Positions 1 to 11,531 of a DNA stretch of 64,000 nucleotides are shown here, piece after piece; position 1 is the first letter of the stretch, and each line of letters starts with the position of its first letter. The notes beneath the pieces are model-generated. The model was not told where the DNA came from and made no database searches. It saw only the letters and a list, made by a program, of their open reading frames with translations. The DNA comes from Sympetrum striolatum. Its lineage: Eukaryota > Arthropoda > Insecta > Odonata > Libellulidae. The stretch is taken from assembly GCA_947579665.1 (NCBI GenBank), contig OX388350.1, positions 43,733,433 to 43,797,432 on the forward strand. Reading direction: 5' to 3'. Both the position numbers and the translations under genes were made by a program.

Positions 1-5
1 TTGGT

Positions 6-381
6 CTTGTTTGTTGATGTATTATAATAAATAAATAAAGAACTTCCCTCCTCGTGACGCAAAATTCGTCTTCCATTGATAATACGATGTTACAATAATA
101 TTTTCTTTAAAACTCTCAATTATTCACTTTTAAGCTGTAATTTAACTTTCTCAAATTGTAATTGATCTTTTTAATTTTCAATTAAATATACCTTCATATA
201 TGTAAACCTAAAATGTTGTCATAATTATAATTGTTCCTTTAATTTATCATTATTATTATTATTATTGTTGTTGATCGTCAACTGTAATTGACCTTGTGTT
301 GTTTGTGGATGTATTATAATAAATGAATAAATAAAGGACATCTCTCCTCGTAACGCAAAATTCACCTTCCATTGATAATAC
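6..381 (+). repeat. Direct duplication of a LINE/SINE-tail-like sequence
   Basis: Positions 6-86 and 295-381 are two similar direct copies. Both contain GATGTATTATAATAAAT, a run of AAATAAAT, then CTCCTCG, ACGCAAAATTC and CTTCCATTGATAATAC in the same order, offset by about 290 bp. The A/T-rich run resembles the 3' tails of non-LTR retrotransposons, but no coding part is attached, so the class is inferred. The spacer holds a short ATT microsatellite near 247-270. Confidence 0.6.
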
Positions 382-459
382 ACTAATGAAGTTGAAACCA
401 CGAAAATTTAGCCATTGAAAGACGACTTAATTAGTTTGCAACGAACTTCCTCTTAGAAC

Positions 460-925
460 GACTCTGCGATACGTCGGGGCGAGCAGGAGAGAAAAAAAGC
501 AAGTCCAATCCTCTGGAGACAATGCACCGCCCCACGAGGAAGTGCCAACACCAGCAAATAGATATCGAGGGAGGGCAGAAGCAAATCAAGGTTCGCTTAC
601 AGCACATCCCACTCACTACGAGTGGCCTCTATGCATCCTTATCTTTGCAGAGGAAGGGAAAAAGGAGCAAAGCGCTGGACTTGTCCGTCTGGGCTGATCA
701 ACGGCCGGGGAAGGACAGATGGAGTCCCTTGTCTTCGTTGGGCGTAGCCCGGTTGCATGGTCTACGCTCTAGGGAAAACTTAAACCTTATGAGGAGATAG
801 CGCACTGTTTGTATGAATCCGAGATCGGGTGTCTAGTTGTAAGCTAGTCGGCGCTTAGCGTCATTTCCCGGCTGCTCTCGGGGTGGACGACCGGGTATCG
901 GGAACCGAAAATCGAGATGCAAATT
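460..925. other. CpG-rich non-repetitive island 1
   Basis: This patch is clearly richer in G+C and CpG than the AT-rich DNA on both sides. Overlapping open frames of 61 and 92 codons on opposite strands show no recognised family and are more likely a by-product of the lower stop-codon frequency. It may be regulatory DNA or part of an unrecognised exon. Nothing in the sequence decides between these. Confidence 0.35.
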
Positions 926-1960
926 TTCTAGCGAAAATATTTTTTGCGAAGATGAGCTTGAACATCGATAAGAATATGTCCCGTTTTTTTCCATTCCTTC
1001 TTCCATGCTCGTCTATCTCGGAAAAACTCTTCGTTCGTTAGCCATTGGTTAGAACAGAACGACTCTTTATCGTAATTAGTGCTGTGGTGTTCTAAACCTG
1101 GAATCGTTGTATATATCTTGTAAATTATAGATAGAGAAGAATAGCCCAAAAATTAATTTCAATACTCGGAATTGCACATTTCAATGTAATGGTGTGGACA
1201 ATATTTGTAACTAAGAACGATTTTAACTCGATTACAACTTAATTAACCAAAATTAACGTTTTTTTGTGAAATCAACCCATTGTTTTTTCCTCTATCGTTT
1301 ATATATTAGATACGAAGCAAGTGCAAATACATTCAATTTCCATTTAATAAAAAAAGCTGTTCAATGAAGTAATTATATTAATTTTACAATTTTATGAAGC
1401 GTGTAATAAAGGAAATAGGAATGTATATAAAGGAAATATAAAGCATAAAAAAAATTAATCCGATTTTCCTTTACCACCGAAAAATTCTCTGAGGTTAGGT
1501 AACAGATTTTCTGTGTTTAAGGTCGAAGTCACATTATTTTATCATTCTATATGTTGGAATCACACCACAAAGCTAAATCGCTAATCAGGACATATAACAA
1601 AATAGAATGATACATAATAAATAAACATAAGGATAATGTAATAAAATAGGAAGATATAGAAACTCAGAAAGTACAAGTTGCGACTGAAATAGCTCCCATA
1701 TTTGAAAAATAAAGAAAAAGTAGAAATAAAGCAATATTTATTAGAGATTACTTTCTCAACTGTTTATAAGGGTCAGATTTTCCTTTTGTTTTAAAATTAC
1801 ACCTTCCAAATCCTCTATTCACTAAACGCATAATGAAAATTCAACATCCTGGAGGTAATTTTATCGACGCTGTACTTCTTAGAGCACTCTATTAACCAGC
1901 TAGTTGATAACCAGAGTACTTCCTAACAGTTCGCCAAGGGGATAAAAACCCTGATTAGAT
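926..1960. other. AT-rich spacer, nothing recognised
   Basis: AT-rich single-copy-looking sequence. I see no gene, RNA gene or internal repeat in it. Confidence 0.4.
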
Positions 1961-2545
1961 TATGGCAGAGGTATTGGGTTCCCATCTTCCGATGCAGGCT
2001 CTTGAGAAGAGTTACCGTGGAGTTTCAGGGAAAGCACGGTGCAAAGCGAAAAGCCCTGCGAAGAGGAAGAAGGTTCTTCACCGGCGTCGGAGCAATCCTA
2101 AGCGAGGATTATGGCAAGAGACACCAGTTGCATGAAGTTCTTCGCAAGAGAGTCCCTGAATAAGACGCCGCTACTTTTAGCATTTACGGGAGTAACGAGT
2201 TACGTGACACGTTGTGTAAACCGAGTTAAATTCTCTCCGAATTACACTCGACGAGGGAACGCATTCCGGACTCCCAAAAAGGAAAGAGTGGCACTTGTTT
2301 ACAGTTGCAGTGACAGTAACGAGGTTGGATGACGACTGAGGTGTACTTATGGAATAAACGCCGCAAAAACCGGGAAACGCAAAACGAGGAATATAGTATG
2401 ACTGAATTTTCGCCCGAAATGACATTTTACCCGAAAATTTGTTTCGAGCGAAGAACGCTCCAGCAAAATAGCGATTTAAGAGTTGAAGGGTACAGGAAAA
2501 CTTTTTGTTACCACAAACTTCATTCTCGCAAGACCTACGTTTCAA
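1961..2545. other. CpG-rich island 2
   Basis: This stretch is moderately CpG-rich and lies between AT-rich blocks. Open frames of 73, 74 and 122 codons overlap on opposite strands, and none resembles a known family. The 122-codon frame on the minus strand (2177-2545) has no motif I can name. It is a candidate regulatory or exonic region by composition only. Confidence 0.35.
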
Positions 2546-3346
2546 CGATTTAGCCCAGTATTTTAATGTATAGTTAAAATTGTCATAACTTTTATCTTCA
2601 ATTTAACACCAACAGAATTCCAATCTACAGCTGAACTTTCACTGGTATTTAAAATGATGATCATTAAGTACTCATGTGAACCAGATTGATGCCAATTACT
2701 ATAATATCCGCTCAAATTATCTTATCAAATGATTTGAGGATCACGCATAACTACAACACAGCAAACTGTACTAAATTATGATTAAACATAACTTTAACAC
2801 TTGCTCACTCACTCGGATACTTACATTACATATCACACTAAATATTAGTAAAGGTTTGACTGTGGTTTGTTGTAGTTAAAGGTTAATCTACGGTTAAAAT
2901 GCAGAATCAAACTCATTCCGATTACTTCTACCAGAAAATTTTATGAGCTAGGATTTCTGTTGCATCACCCCTCACAAAACGCAAACAGATGTTTACGTGT
3001 AAATTTATCCACAAATATATATTTTCTTAACCGTATTTTCGCTCGTATATTCAGGGGAGTCTTCCTAGTGATAAAATCGTACGTAAAATGCTTTCCGCGC
3101 ACAGAAAGCATAAGAGTAATGAAGATCTTCCCAAGCGTGTCACGCAGCTCATATTTTCAGCAGGTGTAACCAGTAAATGTGATGGAGGAGAGCTCCTTAA
3201 ACTTGTGCGTATTACATAGAAACGATGCGTTTGAGTTTAACACATTGCATTTATACTTTCCTCATGAATCCGAGATCATTCATTTTTATGCAACTTACAG
3301 CGGAGAATACGTTATTTCGATTTAATCGAAATATCATATCAAAATG
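2546..3346. other. AT-rich spacer, nothing recognised
   Basis: AT-rich intergenic sequence with scattered short inverted repeats and no supported feature. Confidence 0.4.
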
Positions 3347-3569
3347 TACTACTACTACGTGCAAATAGTTCTTGAACTTATTTTTTCCCGCCAAAACGCC
3401 GAACAGGAGAAATTAAAAATTTTGGTGGCAGATAGTGCCACATATTGTGGATACAGCTATCTACCACCCACTCACCTACCTACCTATTTACCAACAAAAT
3501 TTTACATTTCTCCTGCTCGGCGTTTTCGCGGGAAAAAATAAGTTCGGGAACTTTTTGAAAGTAGTAGTA
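3347..3569. mobile_element. Foldback MITE 1 (about 223 bp)
   Basis: The two ends are imperfect inverted copies over roughly 80 bp. The left end reads TACTACTACTA, then GTTCTTGAACTTATTTTTTC, CCGCCAAAACGCCGAACAGG and AGAAAT. The right end carries the reverse complement with few changes (AGTTCGGGAACTT, CGCGGGAAAAAATAAG, TAGTAGTA). The centre, with repeated CCTACC and CACC, forms the loop. There is no coding capacity. The structure is that of a non-autonomous foldback or MITE. Transposase family unknown. Confidence 0.75.
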
Positions 3570-3687
3570 TAAACTAGTTTTGTAGTCAGTTTATTAGCTG
3601 GAAACAGCCGTTGCCATCTTCCATTGTTATGGATTATGTTATGCTATACATCAAATCGTTATTCTAATCTCCGGAACAAGGGACACC

Positions 3688-3871
3688 GAATAGAGACGAC
3701 CTGGGGTTCAATTTTGTAACCGTTACGTATGAAATTCAGTTTTGAGTGGAATTGTCGGTCATCTTGTAGCTTTGAATAAATTAAACGACAGTTTTTACGA
3801 GAATTCCGCTCAAACTGAATTCAATACGTAACGCTAAGCCATGAAATTGGAGCCCTGGCGTGAGGCTATTC
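3688..3871. mobile_element. Foldback MITE 2 (about 184 bp)
   Basis: Imperfect inverted arms of about 60-70 bp. The left arm contains GAATAGAGACGACCTGGGG, TTCAATTTTGT, CGTTACGTATGAAATTCAG and GAGTGGAATT. The right arm contains the reverse complement of each block in mirrored order (AATTCCGCTCAAACTGAATT, ACGTAACG, AAATTGGAGCCC, GGCTATTC). No open frame is present. The arms have diverged by substitutions, so this is an old insertion. Confidence 0.7.
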
Positions 3872-3937
3872 TAGCAGCGCGGAGACGAATAAATAGGATT
3901 TTACTCTCACTCCATTATTACTGATTAGAAAATGTGG

Positions 3938-4168
3938 AACACTATTGTATTCAAAAATCTTGTTAAGGTAAGCGAAATCAGAACTTATTTAATATTCAAC
4001 ATAGATACAAAGATGAAAATGTCACTAAATACATCAAGTTTTATTTGTTATTGCTACAAATGTTCAATGCGATCTCCATTTGAAGCATTTGTTTCATGCA
4101 ACTATGTTGAAAAATAAAAAAGTTCTGATTTTCTCTAATCACAACAAGACTTTTGAGTCACCCTGTAT
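3938..4168. mobile_element. Foldback element 3 with CACCCTGTATA terminus
   Basis: Inverted arms near 3940-3990 and 4115-4168 share TCAAAAATCTTGTT and GAAATCAGAACTT with their mirrored counterparts. The right end finishes in GAGTCACCCTGTATA, a terminus that recurs in many insect transposon-derived repeats (general knowledge). The interior has no intact frame and the left terminus is more decayed than the right. This is the third foldback element within about 820 bp. Confidence 0.55.
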
Positions 4169-4770
4169 AACTCTTTCCAATTGATTAGAAAATCAATCAC
4201 ACCAAAACCTTAAGCTTAAACTAGCTGAAACACTAATTTGTATCTTTATTGAACGCGGAAGGATTACTCCAATAAATTATTTAAAACAAAATTATTACTT
4301 TTGAGCGGATAAAAACAACTGAGTAAACTAATAGATATGTCAACAGCATTTCCTAGAAAACGCTTACCCAGAAAAACAGAACAGGATCGCATGAGAAAAG
4401 GGCTTTCGCTGATTCGACACGAAGTTGCCGAGTACCTAATAGCATTTCTCCAATGCACTCCGTACAAAAGAAGTATCAACAAAGCGAAAAGAACACTCCG
4501 TATGTGCGAACTCAACTCCCCGTCCTCTGTACGTGGAGGAAGAACGACATGTTTCACCTCAATTGCATTGACAGTGACTCGAGCAGCCTTATCCGAGAAA
4601 CCCCCGCTCAACTAAGCAAATTAGCGGCAGTCCTACGGCAGAAGCGGCATTTCGTTTCGATTCATTCATTGAATTAGGAGAAAATCGCTAGTCCTCGAAT
4701 CCGTCGAACGAAATTTCAAACTCAACTAACGTAGAACCCGAAAACAGAGTGAGAATATTTAGGCGTTGCA
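4169..4770. other. Spacer with overlapping short ORFs
   Basis: Frames of 92 and 74 codons (+) and 115 codons (-) overlap one another at 4264-4677. No domain, signal peptide or known family is visible, and three frames being open together argues for chance. No repeat was recognised. Confidence 0.3.
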
Positions 4771-4962
4771 GCTCGCCGAAACGTCGGCCCGAAAAAAGAA
4801 AGAACTGGGTTCGAGTCCCAGAAACGTCGAAATGTTCATTTTCATATGTGTTATGGTTTTAAAGTTGCTTAGTGAGGATCTTGATTCGTCGGTATTGGTT
4901 ACGTAGAGGGTTAAATTACTAGCCTAGCAACCTAGGGTCCCGGGTTCAAACCCTGGTTAGCA
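4771..4962 (+). repeat. Penelope-like motif plus two orphan tRNA T-arms
   Basis: CGCCGAAACGTCGG near 4775-4788 matches a motif common in the terminal regions of Penelope-like retroelements of arthropods (family knowledge). At 4805-4821 there is a perfect T-arm: stem CTGGG/CCCAG around loop TTCGAGT. A second T-arm-like hairpin (CCGGGTTCAAACCCTGG) follows at about 4938-4954, some 133 bp downstream, with no complete tRNA around either one. They look like tRNA-derived SINE debris related in style to the array at 30-38 kb. Confidence 0.5.
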
Positions 4963-6270
4963 TATTGTTGTTTATGTTAGTGGATTAAAACAGGTCAATT
5001 ATAAGAGTGAAATCTGAAGACTAAAATTTGCCTAATAAAGTGTTAATATATTTATTTTTAAATTTAATAAATTAACTGTATTATTACATATTTAAATATA
5101 TAATTATAAATAATGACTTTATTTAAAATAAATTATGGTAACAAAATTTCCGGAATTGATATTATTATATGTATAAATGTTTTGTTCATTAAATTATTTT
5201 CATAATGGAATTCAATCAAGTATCACTGAAGCAGTTCAATTTTATTCACAAAGTTATTGAATACATTATATCATATACTATTAATTTATAAATGGATATA
5301 AACATATTATGAATTTATTTTTCTCATTGTTGAAATCCTAGGACTTTCAATAAATTACAAAGAAAGAAGAGTGTAGATTAACTTCCTCTCCTCCGCAGGG
5401 GTAATGCAGCAATTTCCTTTCTGTTTATTTTTAGAGATAGGAGGGATGAGATACTGCGATAAAAACCTTTGGTACGCAATTACGTAATGTGTTATATTTA
5501 TGTTTGGGGAGAAATCGACATATGCTGACGGTATGGGATCTTCGTCAACGTAAACAAACGACGCTTCTCCCGCTATTTTGCAGGCGCGGCTCTGGCTCAA
5601 GATGCGAAACATTTGCACGGAACTTTATGCACCGATTTTACTATCTTTCCGAGAATAAGACCTCCGCAGACGAAGGTGATTCGTTCTGCTGTCACAGCCA
5701 CTATCCGAAGCATCCGTAAGCCGGAACTATATTTCAAATAACTACCCAAATCTTCAAATACGTCTACATAAAAAAACACTAATTTCTTTTACTATAATAC
5801 GTTCCAATTTTTTTAGGCTGTTTGGTAGCTGTAGATTATAGCTATTTAGATGATTCCGCTGAACCTGAAGAAAACAAACATCCTTGGGTTTATTTTCAAT
5901 TATTGTTTCTTGTAAAACTACCCGTTCCGGCCCTAACTATCTCTTACGTCCAAACCCTCGGACTTACTCTTACCTGAAATCTTTCTTAATTATTGCATCT
6001 AATTTCTGAATGAACCTGCCGTTACAGATTAAAAATCCCACTTCGACACCATCCTTTAAAGAAAATCATTTGATTATCTCTGGTTACCACGGAATGATTC
6101 TAAAATCATAATAATGGATTATTTCTTTCTCCACTTTTGCATTATTATCTTATGTTTATTTTTTATCAATTTTTTCTTTTGTATAATATTTACGTGAGCA
6201 GATAATTTTTGTTTTATTTTCTTATGAGATTTAAAAATCCCAAAGCACAATAAAGTTTTTATTGTTATTA
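4963..6270. other. AT-rich spacer with a short CpG-richer patch
   Basis: Mostly AT-rich. A more CpG-rich stretch at about 5510-5730 holds overlapping frames on both strands (76, 87 and 60 codons) with no recognised product. No repeat was recognised. Confidence 0.35.
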
Positions 6271-6319
6271 GTTTTCAGCTCATAAGTAGGGTTTTACCTA
6301 CGTCATTAATCAAAGCCTA

Positions 6320-6420
6320 GAAGCTATGAAATGGGAATGAGGCTTCCTACATGAGACGAGGAGTGGGGTAGTTTGTCCTAAGTTTCCTAACTCAGTCAGT
6401 ATATTCAAATATTTCAAAGC
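6320..6420 (+). repeat. Dispersed GAGGTAGTTT-type repeat, copy a
   Basis: The core GGAGTGGGGTAGTTTGTCCT at about 6359-6378 is shared, with changes, by copies at about 8278, 21205, 40344 and 50522. A motif of this form (GAGGTAGTTT followed by a TTGCnTTCCTCAC-like block) is widespread in insect genomes as part of SINE-like repeats (general knowledge). The full element boundaries cannot be set here. Confidence 0.4.
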
Positions 6421-7884
6421 CGACTCTCATCAGATGGTAAGCCTAGCAACAACTACTTTTTAAGTATATATTGGTCTCTGTTACTATCCCAGACGAGTTA
6501 AATGATTCCCTTAAGAAGTGCAGGTAAGTTATGGCTGGCAGGCTCTATTTAAATCGCAAAATCAAATTAAGAAGAATCATTGTGGTCAACCTGAGAAAAG
6601 TCGTAATAATTGACCAAATGAATAGATTTCGGCAATAAATTATGAGAGCGTAAGATATTGGGATTTTCACGGAAACTTTTCGCTTACGGTAACTTGTCCG
6701 ATTGAACGAGGTTAAAGTTAGGTTATCTTCTATATAAAAGGATTACTACATGGATTCTACTTTTACTCTCCCCTTTGAGAATCTACGGGCGCCTTAGCTA
6801 GTACTATATATACTAAAAAAAGTAATACATGTATAAATGCCATTACTCAGTGCCATTCATATCATCACGAGAAATATTACGAGCAATATTACTCGTACAT
6901 TCGTACAACCATGAGCAAGACAGAGACGGAGAGAAATAAATAAATGAATAAAATAAATAAACAAACACTTCTCCCTATCCTGTACACAGTACTGAGTATC
7001 AAGTACGAGCGATTGTCATTCGAGTAATAAAGTTGAAAGCGGAATCGATCGATTTAAATAATGTTCTTCTTTTCGTCACGATTATACACAACATGAAACC
7101 GTAACGTTGGAAACCAACAATAAATGCTAGTAAACTAAAGTCAAGACACACGACTAACCTAGAAGGGTCTGGGAGATCTTTCGTGTAGTCGCGTTTACTG
7201 CATTGACTTGGTAATCCCGTATTATATTTAGTCCCCGCTGTGTGTGGAGGAGCAAAATATTCGCATCGCACAGCGCACTCTATCTTGCGTATCTTTCGCG
7301 CGGAAAACCCACGTCCGACTTATCAAAAATCTTCTCTCCTGCAGTCATATCTGAGAATAGCAATCCGCTCTTAAGTATATGCGGAGAAAAAGAAACCGGG
7401 GTTTACGAGAACGTGGATGAAATGGGCGGCAGACGGCGGATACTTGTAAAGAGTACCGGAATCACGATAAATTCGGCTTGGAGTCTTGATCTAAAGTTCC
7501 AGCTACTGTCCCTCCTGGCGAATGGGATATCTTTCATCGGCCTTTTGGCACGACAAAATATGCTGATAAAAGAATAAACTGAAAAAATTGAATTCATAAA
7601 ATTGGTACATAATACACGATTATAGGATAGTTCTCCTTTAAATACACATAAAAATTCTAATTGTACATTTAATAATGTAGAATTAGAATATTAATTTTAA
7701 TTAGTAAATGTATGCTTTAAGTATAAAGTTTTAGCTGAGAATTTTATGCAATATACTATTTACTACTACCACTACTAAATAGTGGAAGTTACAAGTTTTG
7801 TTTACATTTCATCATGTGTTCCTTCCACAAAGTGAGAACATAAACTTTCGATAATATTAAAATATCTATTTTGGAAATGCTGAA
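6421..7884. other. Spacer with A/T-rich tail and a weak CpG patch
   Basis: An AAATAAATAAATGAATAAA-type run at about 6935-6962 resembles a retroposon tail. A moderately CpG-rich patch lies at about 7180-7570, where a 111-codon frame (7242-7577, +) is open but unrecognised. Confidence 0.35.
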
Positions 7885-7990
7885 GTTAGTGTGTCGGTCG
7901 AGTAAGATTAATACCCGGGTTTGATTCCTGCTTTGCGGAATATTTGTAGGGTTTGCTGAATAAAGATTAATAAAAAATATTCTTCCTGAT
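7885..7990 (+). repeat. tRNA-like T-arm fragment (SINE debris)
   Basis: CCCGGGTTTGATTCCTG at about 7914-7930 is a degenerate B box. It is followed by an A/T-rich tail with AATAAAGATTAATAAA. An A-box-like stretch (TCGGTCGAGTAAG) lies about 25 bp upstream. It is probably a decayed tRNA-derived retroposon. Confidence 0.4.
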
Positions 7991-8276
7991 ATCTTACCTA
8001 TCTTGCTACCATACTGATCCTATTACCATATTCTGACTAATGAAATATATAAATTATTTAATTCTGTTAAGGATGGAAAAAATGTAATTTTCTTTTACTT
8101 TTGCTAAAGTTCTGTTCAGAGATATGATAACATGAAAGCTACCAAGGTAAGAGTAATGCTTAAAGAATAGTGGCACTAACTGATGTTTTTCCTTATAGAA
8201 TGCAAAGAAAAACGTATCTCGTAGAGTCATTTTACTACACTAACGTAAAAATGTTCTGCTTTTAGAATTTTAGTTT

Positions 8277-8325
8277 AGTGAGGAAAGCAAGGGTAAACTA
8301 CCTCACTCCTCATTCTGTCTATTAA
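8277..8325 (-). repeat. Dispersed GAGGTAGTTT-type repeat, copy b
   Basis: GAAAGCAAGGGTAAACTACC followed by TCACTCCT is the reverse complement of the core shared with copies at 6359, 40344 and 50522. It is closest to the 50522 copy, with the same orientation and nearly the same wording. Confidence 0.55.
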
Positions 8326-9640
8326 GATAATTAATAAGATAATAAATAAGGCTAATAAACGATTAACTTCAGTACATGAATATATTGTCAAAAATAAAAA
8401 CTGTTTTAATAGCGCTCTGTGTTGCTAATATATTCGAAAGGAACTGGATTCTATCCGACGAGTATGACGATTAAGCAATAAAAAACGTCTTTCCCTTGAG
8501 ATCCCGCATTGACCGGTAATGTATCTCGCCACATCTTTCCCGGAAATTAAAAAAAACCTCAACATCCCGCTGATGCCATATAAGGGGATTTTTTTAACCA
8601 TTATGCAAGACAACAAAAAAATTTGCTTTAATTATCATGGGTCGCTGAGCCAAATTTTGACAAAAAATGCGGTTAATAACCTTCCCTCCAGTGTCTGAAC
8701 TCTATTTACGTATGAATACGCACAGGAGTTGGTACGCAAAAATGCGAAAGAGTATATTTATACTTGATCGTTAACGTATTGCAATGACTAAAAATTAGTC
8801 AGCAAAATAGTTCCCGTTAACGGTAAAACCGAATACATACGTTTTTAACTGTTTAAATATACTTATCATTCCGCAAATATGTATTCAATGAAAAAATACA
8901 CAATGCTTGGATATATTACATTTTATAGAATGAGCTATTAAAAATTGAGCTGCTAACAAATCTATCAATATCGAGGAATTGTAATTCTGGGTCAAATATT
9001 GGTTTAATTATGTTAGAGAAAACACTAAATTAGTAACAGGTTTAGTTTCTACTGGGTTCAAACCTTTTCTTCTGAAATTTGCTATCGAAGCAGTTGCGTC
9101 TTAATCCGCTTATGAACTGTCAATCATTCCTAGTAAATTTTCGAAGCTCTGCTCCATAATTTAACCAAAAGAATAATTATATATTTGTTCACACACCTAA
9201 AAAGTCGTTTAACCTTAAATATAAGGAATAAACCCCCTAGTCCCTAACCCAACTTATTATAATATTAAACTTATCTCTAATCCTTCTAATATTTTGTTTT
9301 TAAAAATCTATTCCTATTTGTATTTCATTTTAAAATATTTTATTCAGTTTATATTTTATTTAAATTTAGCACTCCAGTGTTTTCTTTTAAAATTGATCCA
9401 AATAAAGAAATTATAAATTGTTTGGGCACACCTTTACCCTTGTATATCCAACATATAAGTTTCATTAAAACAAGTAACATAATATAAAAAATCGTAACTA
9501 TCAACACCATGAGTAATCAGATCCGCGTAATGAATACAAAACATTTTCTTTTCGCGGAGAAAGTGATTTCTATTTAAACGACCCTTCTAGAAAAAGAGAC
9601 CACGCCCACATTTCACGAAAAAACTGGACGACAGATTTTT
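8326..9640. other. AT-rich spacer, nothing recognised
   Basis: AT-rich sequence with a 63-codon minus-strand frame at 8425-8616 that shows no family. A lone GGGTTCAAACC T-arm-like core lies near 9054. No other feature seen. Confidence 0.35.
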
Positions 9641-9894
9641 GCTAATTTAATTCTTTCGACGGAACCAACTCTCGCCGTTTTCCGCACTTCCTATTAAAAA
9701 ATACACCGCGTAAAACCGAACGACCAACTCTTTCGCCCCACAACTCCGAGGAAGAGGCTTTTAATTCGGCCGTCCTTTGACACCCATCCGACTGGGCACA
9801 GATCACCATATCCACGAGCACTAAAGAGACAACTCCCATCAATTCGCTCACCGATCCCTCGCTGAAAGTACTCTCAATCATGCATCTGCATCAT
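9641..9894. other. CpG-rich island 3
   Basis: CpG-rich block immediately upstream of the repeat cluster that begins at 9895. The 79-codon minus-strand frame here is unrecognised. Candidate regulatory DNA by composition only. Confidence 0.3.
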
Positions 9895-10129
9895 CCCATT
9901 CGGAAACGATATTGCGGGAGCCACGTGTATCCGGAACCCTTCGACGGTTCGGATAAAAAGGCCGCGAGAAAGCATGGACAAACATCGGAAATCTGTATTA
10001 TAGTACCGCGTATTAGAGAGACTGAACGACATATCAAAGGAACTCTCTTACCGCAGGTATATTTAAGTCATTTCCTCCCCGAGAGCATAGTTTTAAGGCG
10101 AATTTAAATAAATAGTAATAAATATTATT

Positions 10130-10871
10130 ATAGTACCGCGTAGTGGAGAGCCTTCGCGGAAATTTTCGCGCATTCCCTCCTCGGAGGGGTACACCCTCTC
10201 GCGAACTCCTTACCCCGTGTACTCCACGGAAAGACCTTCACTTCCTCGTGGTTGCCAGCTATCGGTAATCGTTCTTTTGTTTACCTTCAAAATATGCCAT
10301 GTGCATGCCTAAGGAATTAGTGAATTGAGAGAATCCGTCAACATTGCTGTGCATGGAAGAGACTCACTGCATGAGAATGTGATGAAGGGATACCAAAGAT
10401 AGAGGTGGGGTAGGATGTCGATGCCCCGCCCACTGGTACCGAAAAAGACTATTCACTAAGCTGCAGTATTATAGGCGATGTGGCATGAAGGTATTTTTCC
10501 TACATGGGAAGAAAGTATGCAAGATTTAATATAAAATCCCAATCGGAAACGACACTGCGAGATCCACGTGCCTCCGGATCCGCATCTACGGATTATAAAT
10601 AGGCCGCGAGAAAGCATCGACAACACCGGAAATCTGTAACGGAGAGAGAGAGGCCACCGAGGGCATGAAGATATTTTTGCTACATGGGAAGAAAGTATGC
10701 GAGATTTAAATAAAACTATAATTAGAGTTAGAAAAACTAGAACAAATTTAAGTAACACTAATGACAGACATTAACTTCTGATGACATTCGCAACCTATTG
10801 AGAAAGTAAAGAAATATTCAATCTGGTATCAGACATTTCATTACACACTACACTTTACTACGCGGTACTAT
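10130..10871. mobile_element. Segment bounded by a perfect 15-bp inverted repeat
   Basis: ATAGTACCGCGTAGT at 10130-10144 recurs as its exact reverse complement at 10857-10871. A further direct copy of the first 13 bases lies at 10000-10012. The bounded 742 bp could be a non-autonomous element with short terminal inverted repeats, or the product of rearrangement inside the repeat cluster. No target-site duplication is obvious. Confidence 0.45.
10690..10856 (+). repeat. Interspersed repeat, copy 1 (relatives at 27.7 and 28.0 kb)
   Basis: TATAATTAGAGTTAGAAAAA, CTAGAAC, AGTAACACTAATGACAGACA, CTTCTGATGACATTCGCAAC and ATCTGGTATCAGACATT appear in the same order, with substitutions, at 27698-27825 and 27966-28090. 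This is a dispersed repeat of at least 160 bp with unknown class. Confidence 0.7.
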
Positions 10872-11004
10872 GATATCCCAATCGGAAACGACATTACGAG
10901 ATCCACGTGCCTCCGGATCCGCATCTACGGATTATAAAAAGGCCGCGAGAAAGCATCGACAAACATCGGAAATCTGTAACGGAGAGAGAGAGGCCACCGA
11001 GGGC

Positions 11005-11460
11005 TGATTGAATGAGGGATTTGAGCTGATTGAATGAGAGATATCGGAATCCTTCCAATGGCACGCCCGCGAATCTGATGCTTGAGGCTGCGTTAATGAA
11101 ATCATCGATACAACTCAAAGACGACTGGGATAAATATGCAGTCCTTTCCCATTGTGGAAGTCACTTCGAAATGCGGGAAACAAGTTCGGGGACCGATCGG
11201 CGATGACTAATGGTGATCAAGGTTGAGGCAAGCTGCCAGTTTTCCGTTACGGTGCGAGACTAAATTTGTACATGATCGAATCAAAACACTACTGAGAGTT
11301 CTATCACTCGATACCTTCCAAAATTTACAACTGATGTGGTCAAGCACGGCCAATTCTCAGATACTTTACTAATAGAAGTATGACTATATGATTCACAAGC
11401 AGTAAAACAATTAAAATAATCATAAAGCACCTCTTTAATAGAAAAGGAATTGACATAGTA
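11005..11460. other. Spacer, nothing recognised
   Basis: Mixed-composition single-copy-looking sequence without a supported feature. Confidence 0.35.
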
Positions 11461-11531
11461 TGGTAGTTTAGCTATTAAAATACCTTCCCCAAAATGGAGT
11501 TATATAGGCTCGAATCCCGGTTGTATTGCCA
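11461..11531 (+). repeat. tRNA-like pseudogene or SINE head
   Basis: An A-box-like TAGTTTAGCTA at 11464-11474 and a B-box-like GGCTCGAATCC at 11507-11517 have tRNA-like spacing. A clean seven-pair acceptor stem cannot be drawn and the anticodon arm is degenerate, so a functional tRNA is unlikely. It is best read as a tRNA-derived fragment. Confidence 0.4.

Larger units (their letters stand above)
9895..11004 (+). repeat. Compound repeat cluster with three copies of a 127-bp module
   Basis: The module occurs at 9895-9998 (diverged, shorter), 10538-10664 and 10877-11004. The last two are nearly identical, both containing CGGAAACGAC, GATCCACGTGCCTCCGGATC, GGCCGCGAGAAAGCATCGAC and GGAGAGAGAGAGGCCACCGA. 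A second module with GGCATGAAG and CTACATGGGAAGAAAGTATG occurs at 10473-10535 and 10662-10714. The arrangement suggests nested or tandem duplication of a composite repeat. There is no coding potential. Confidence 0.8.
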
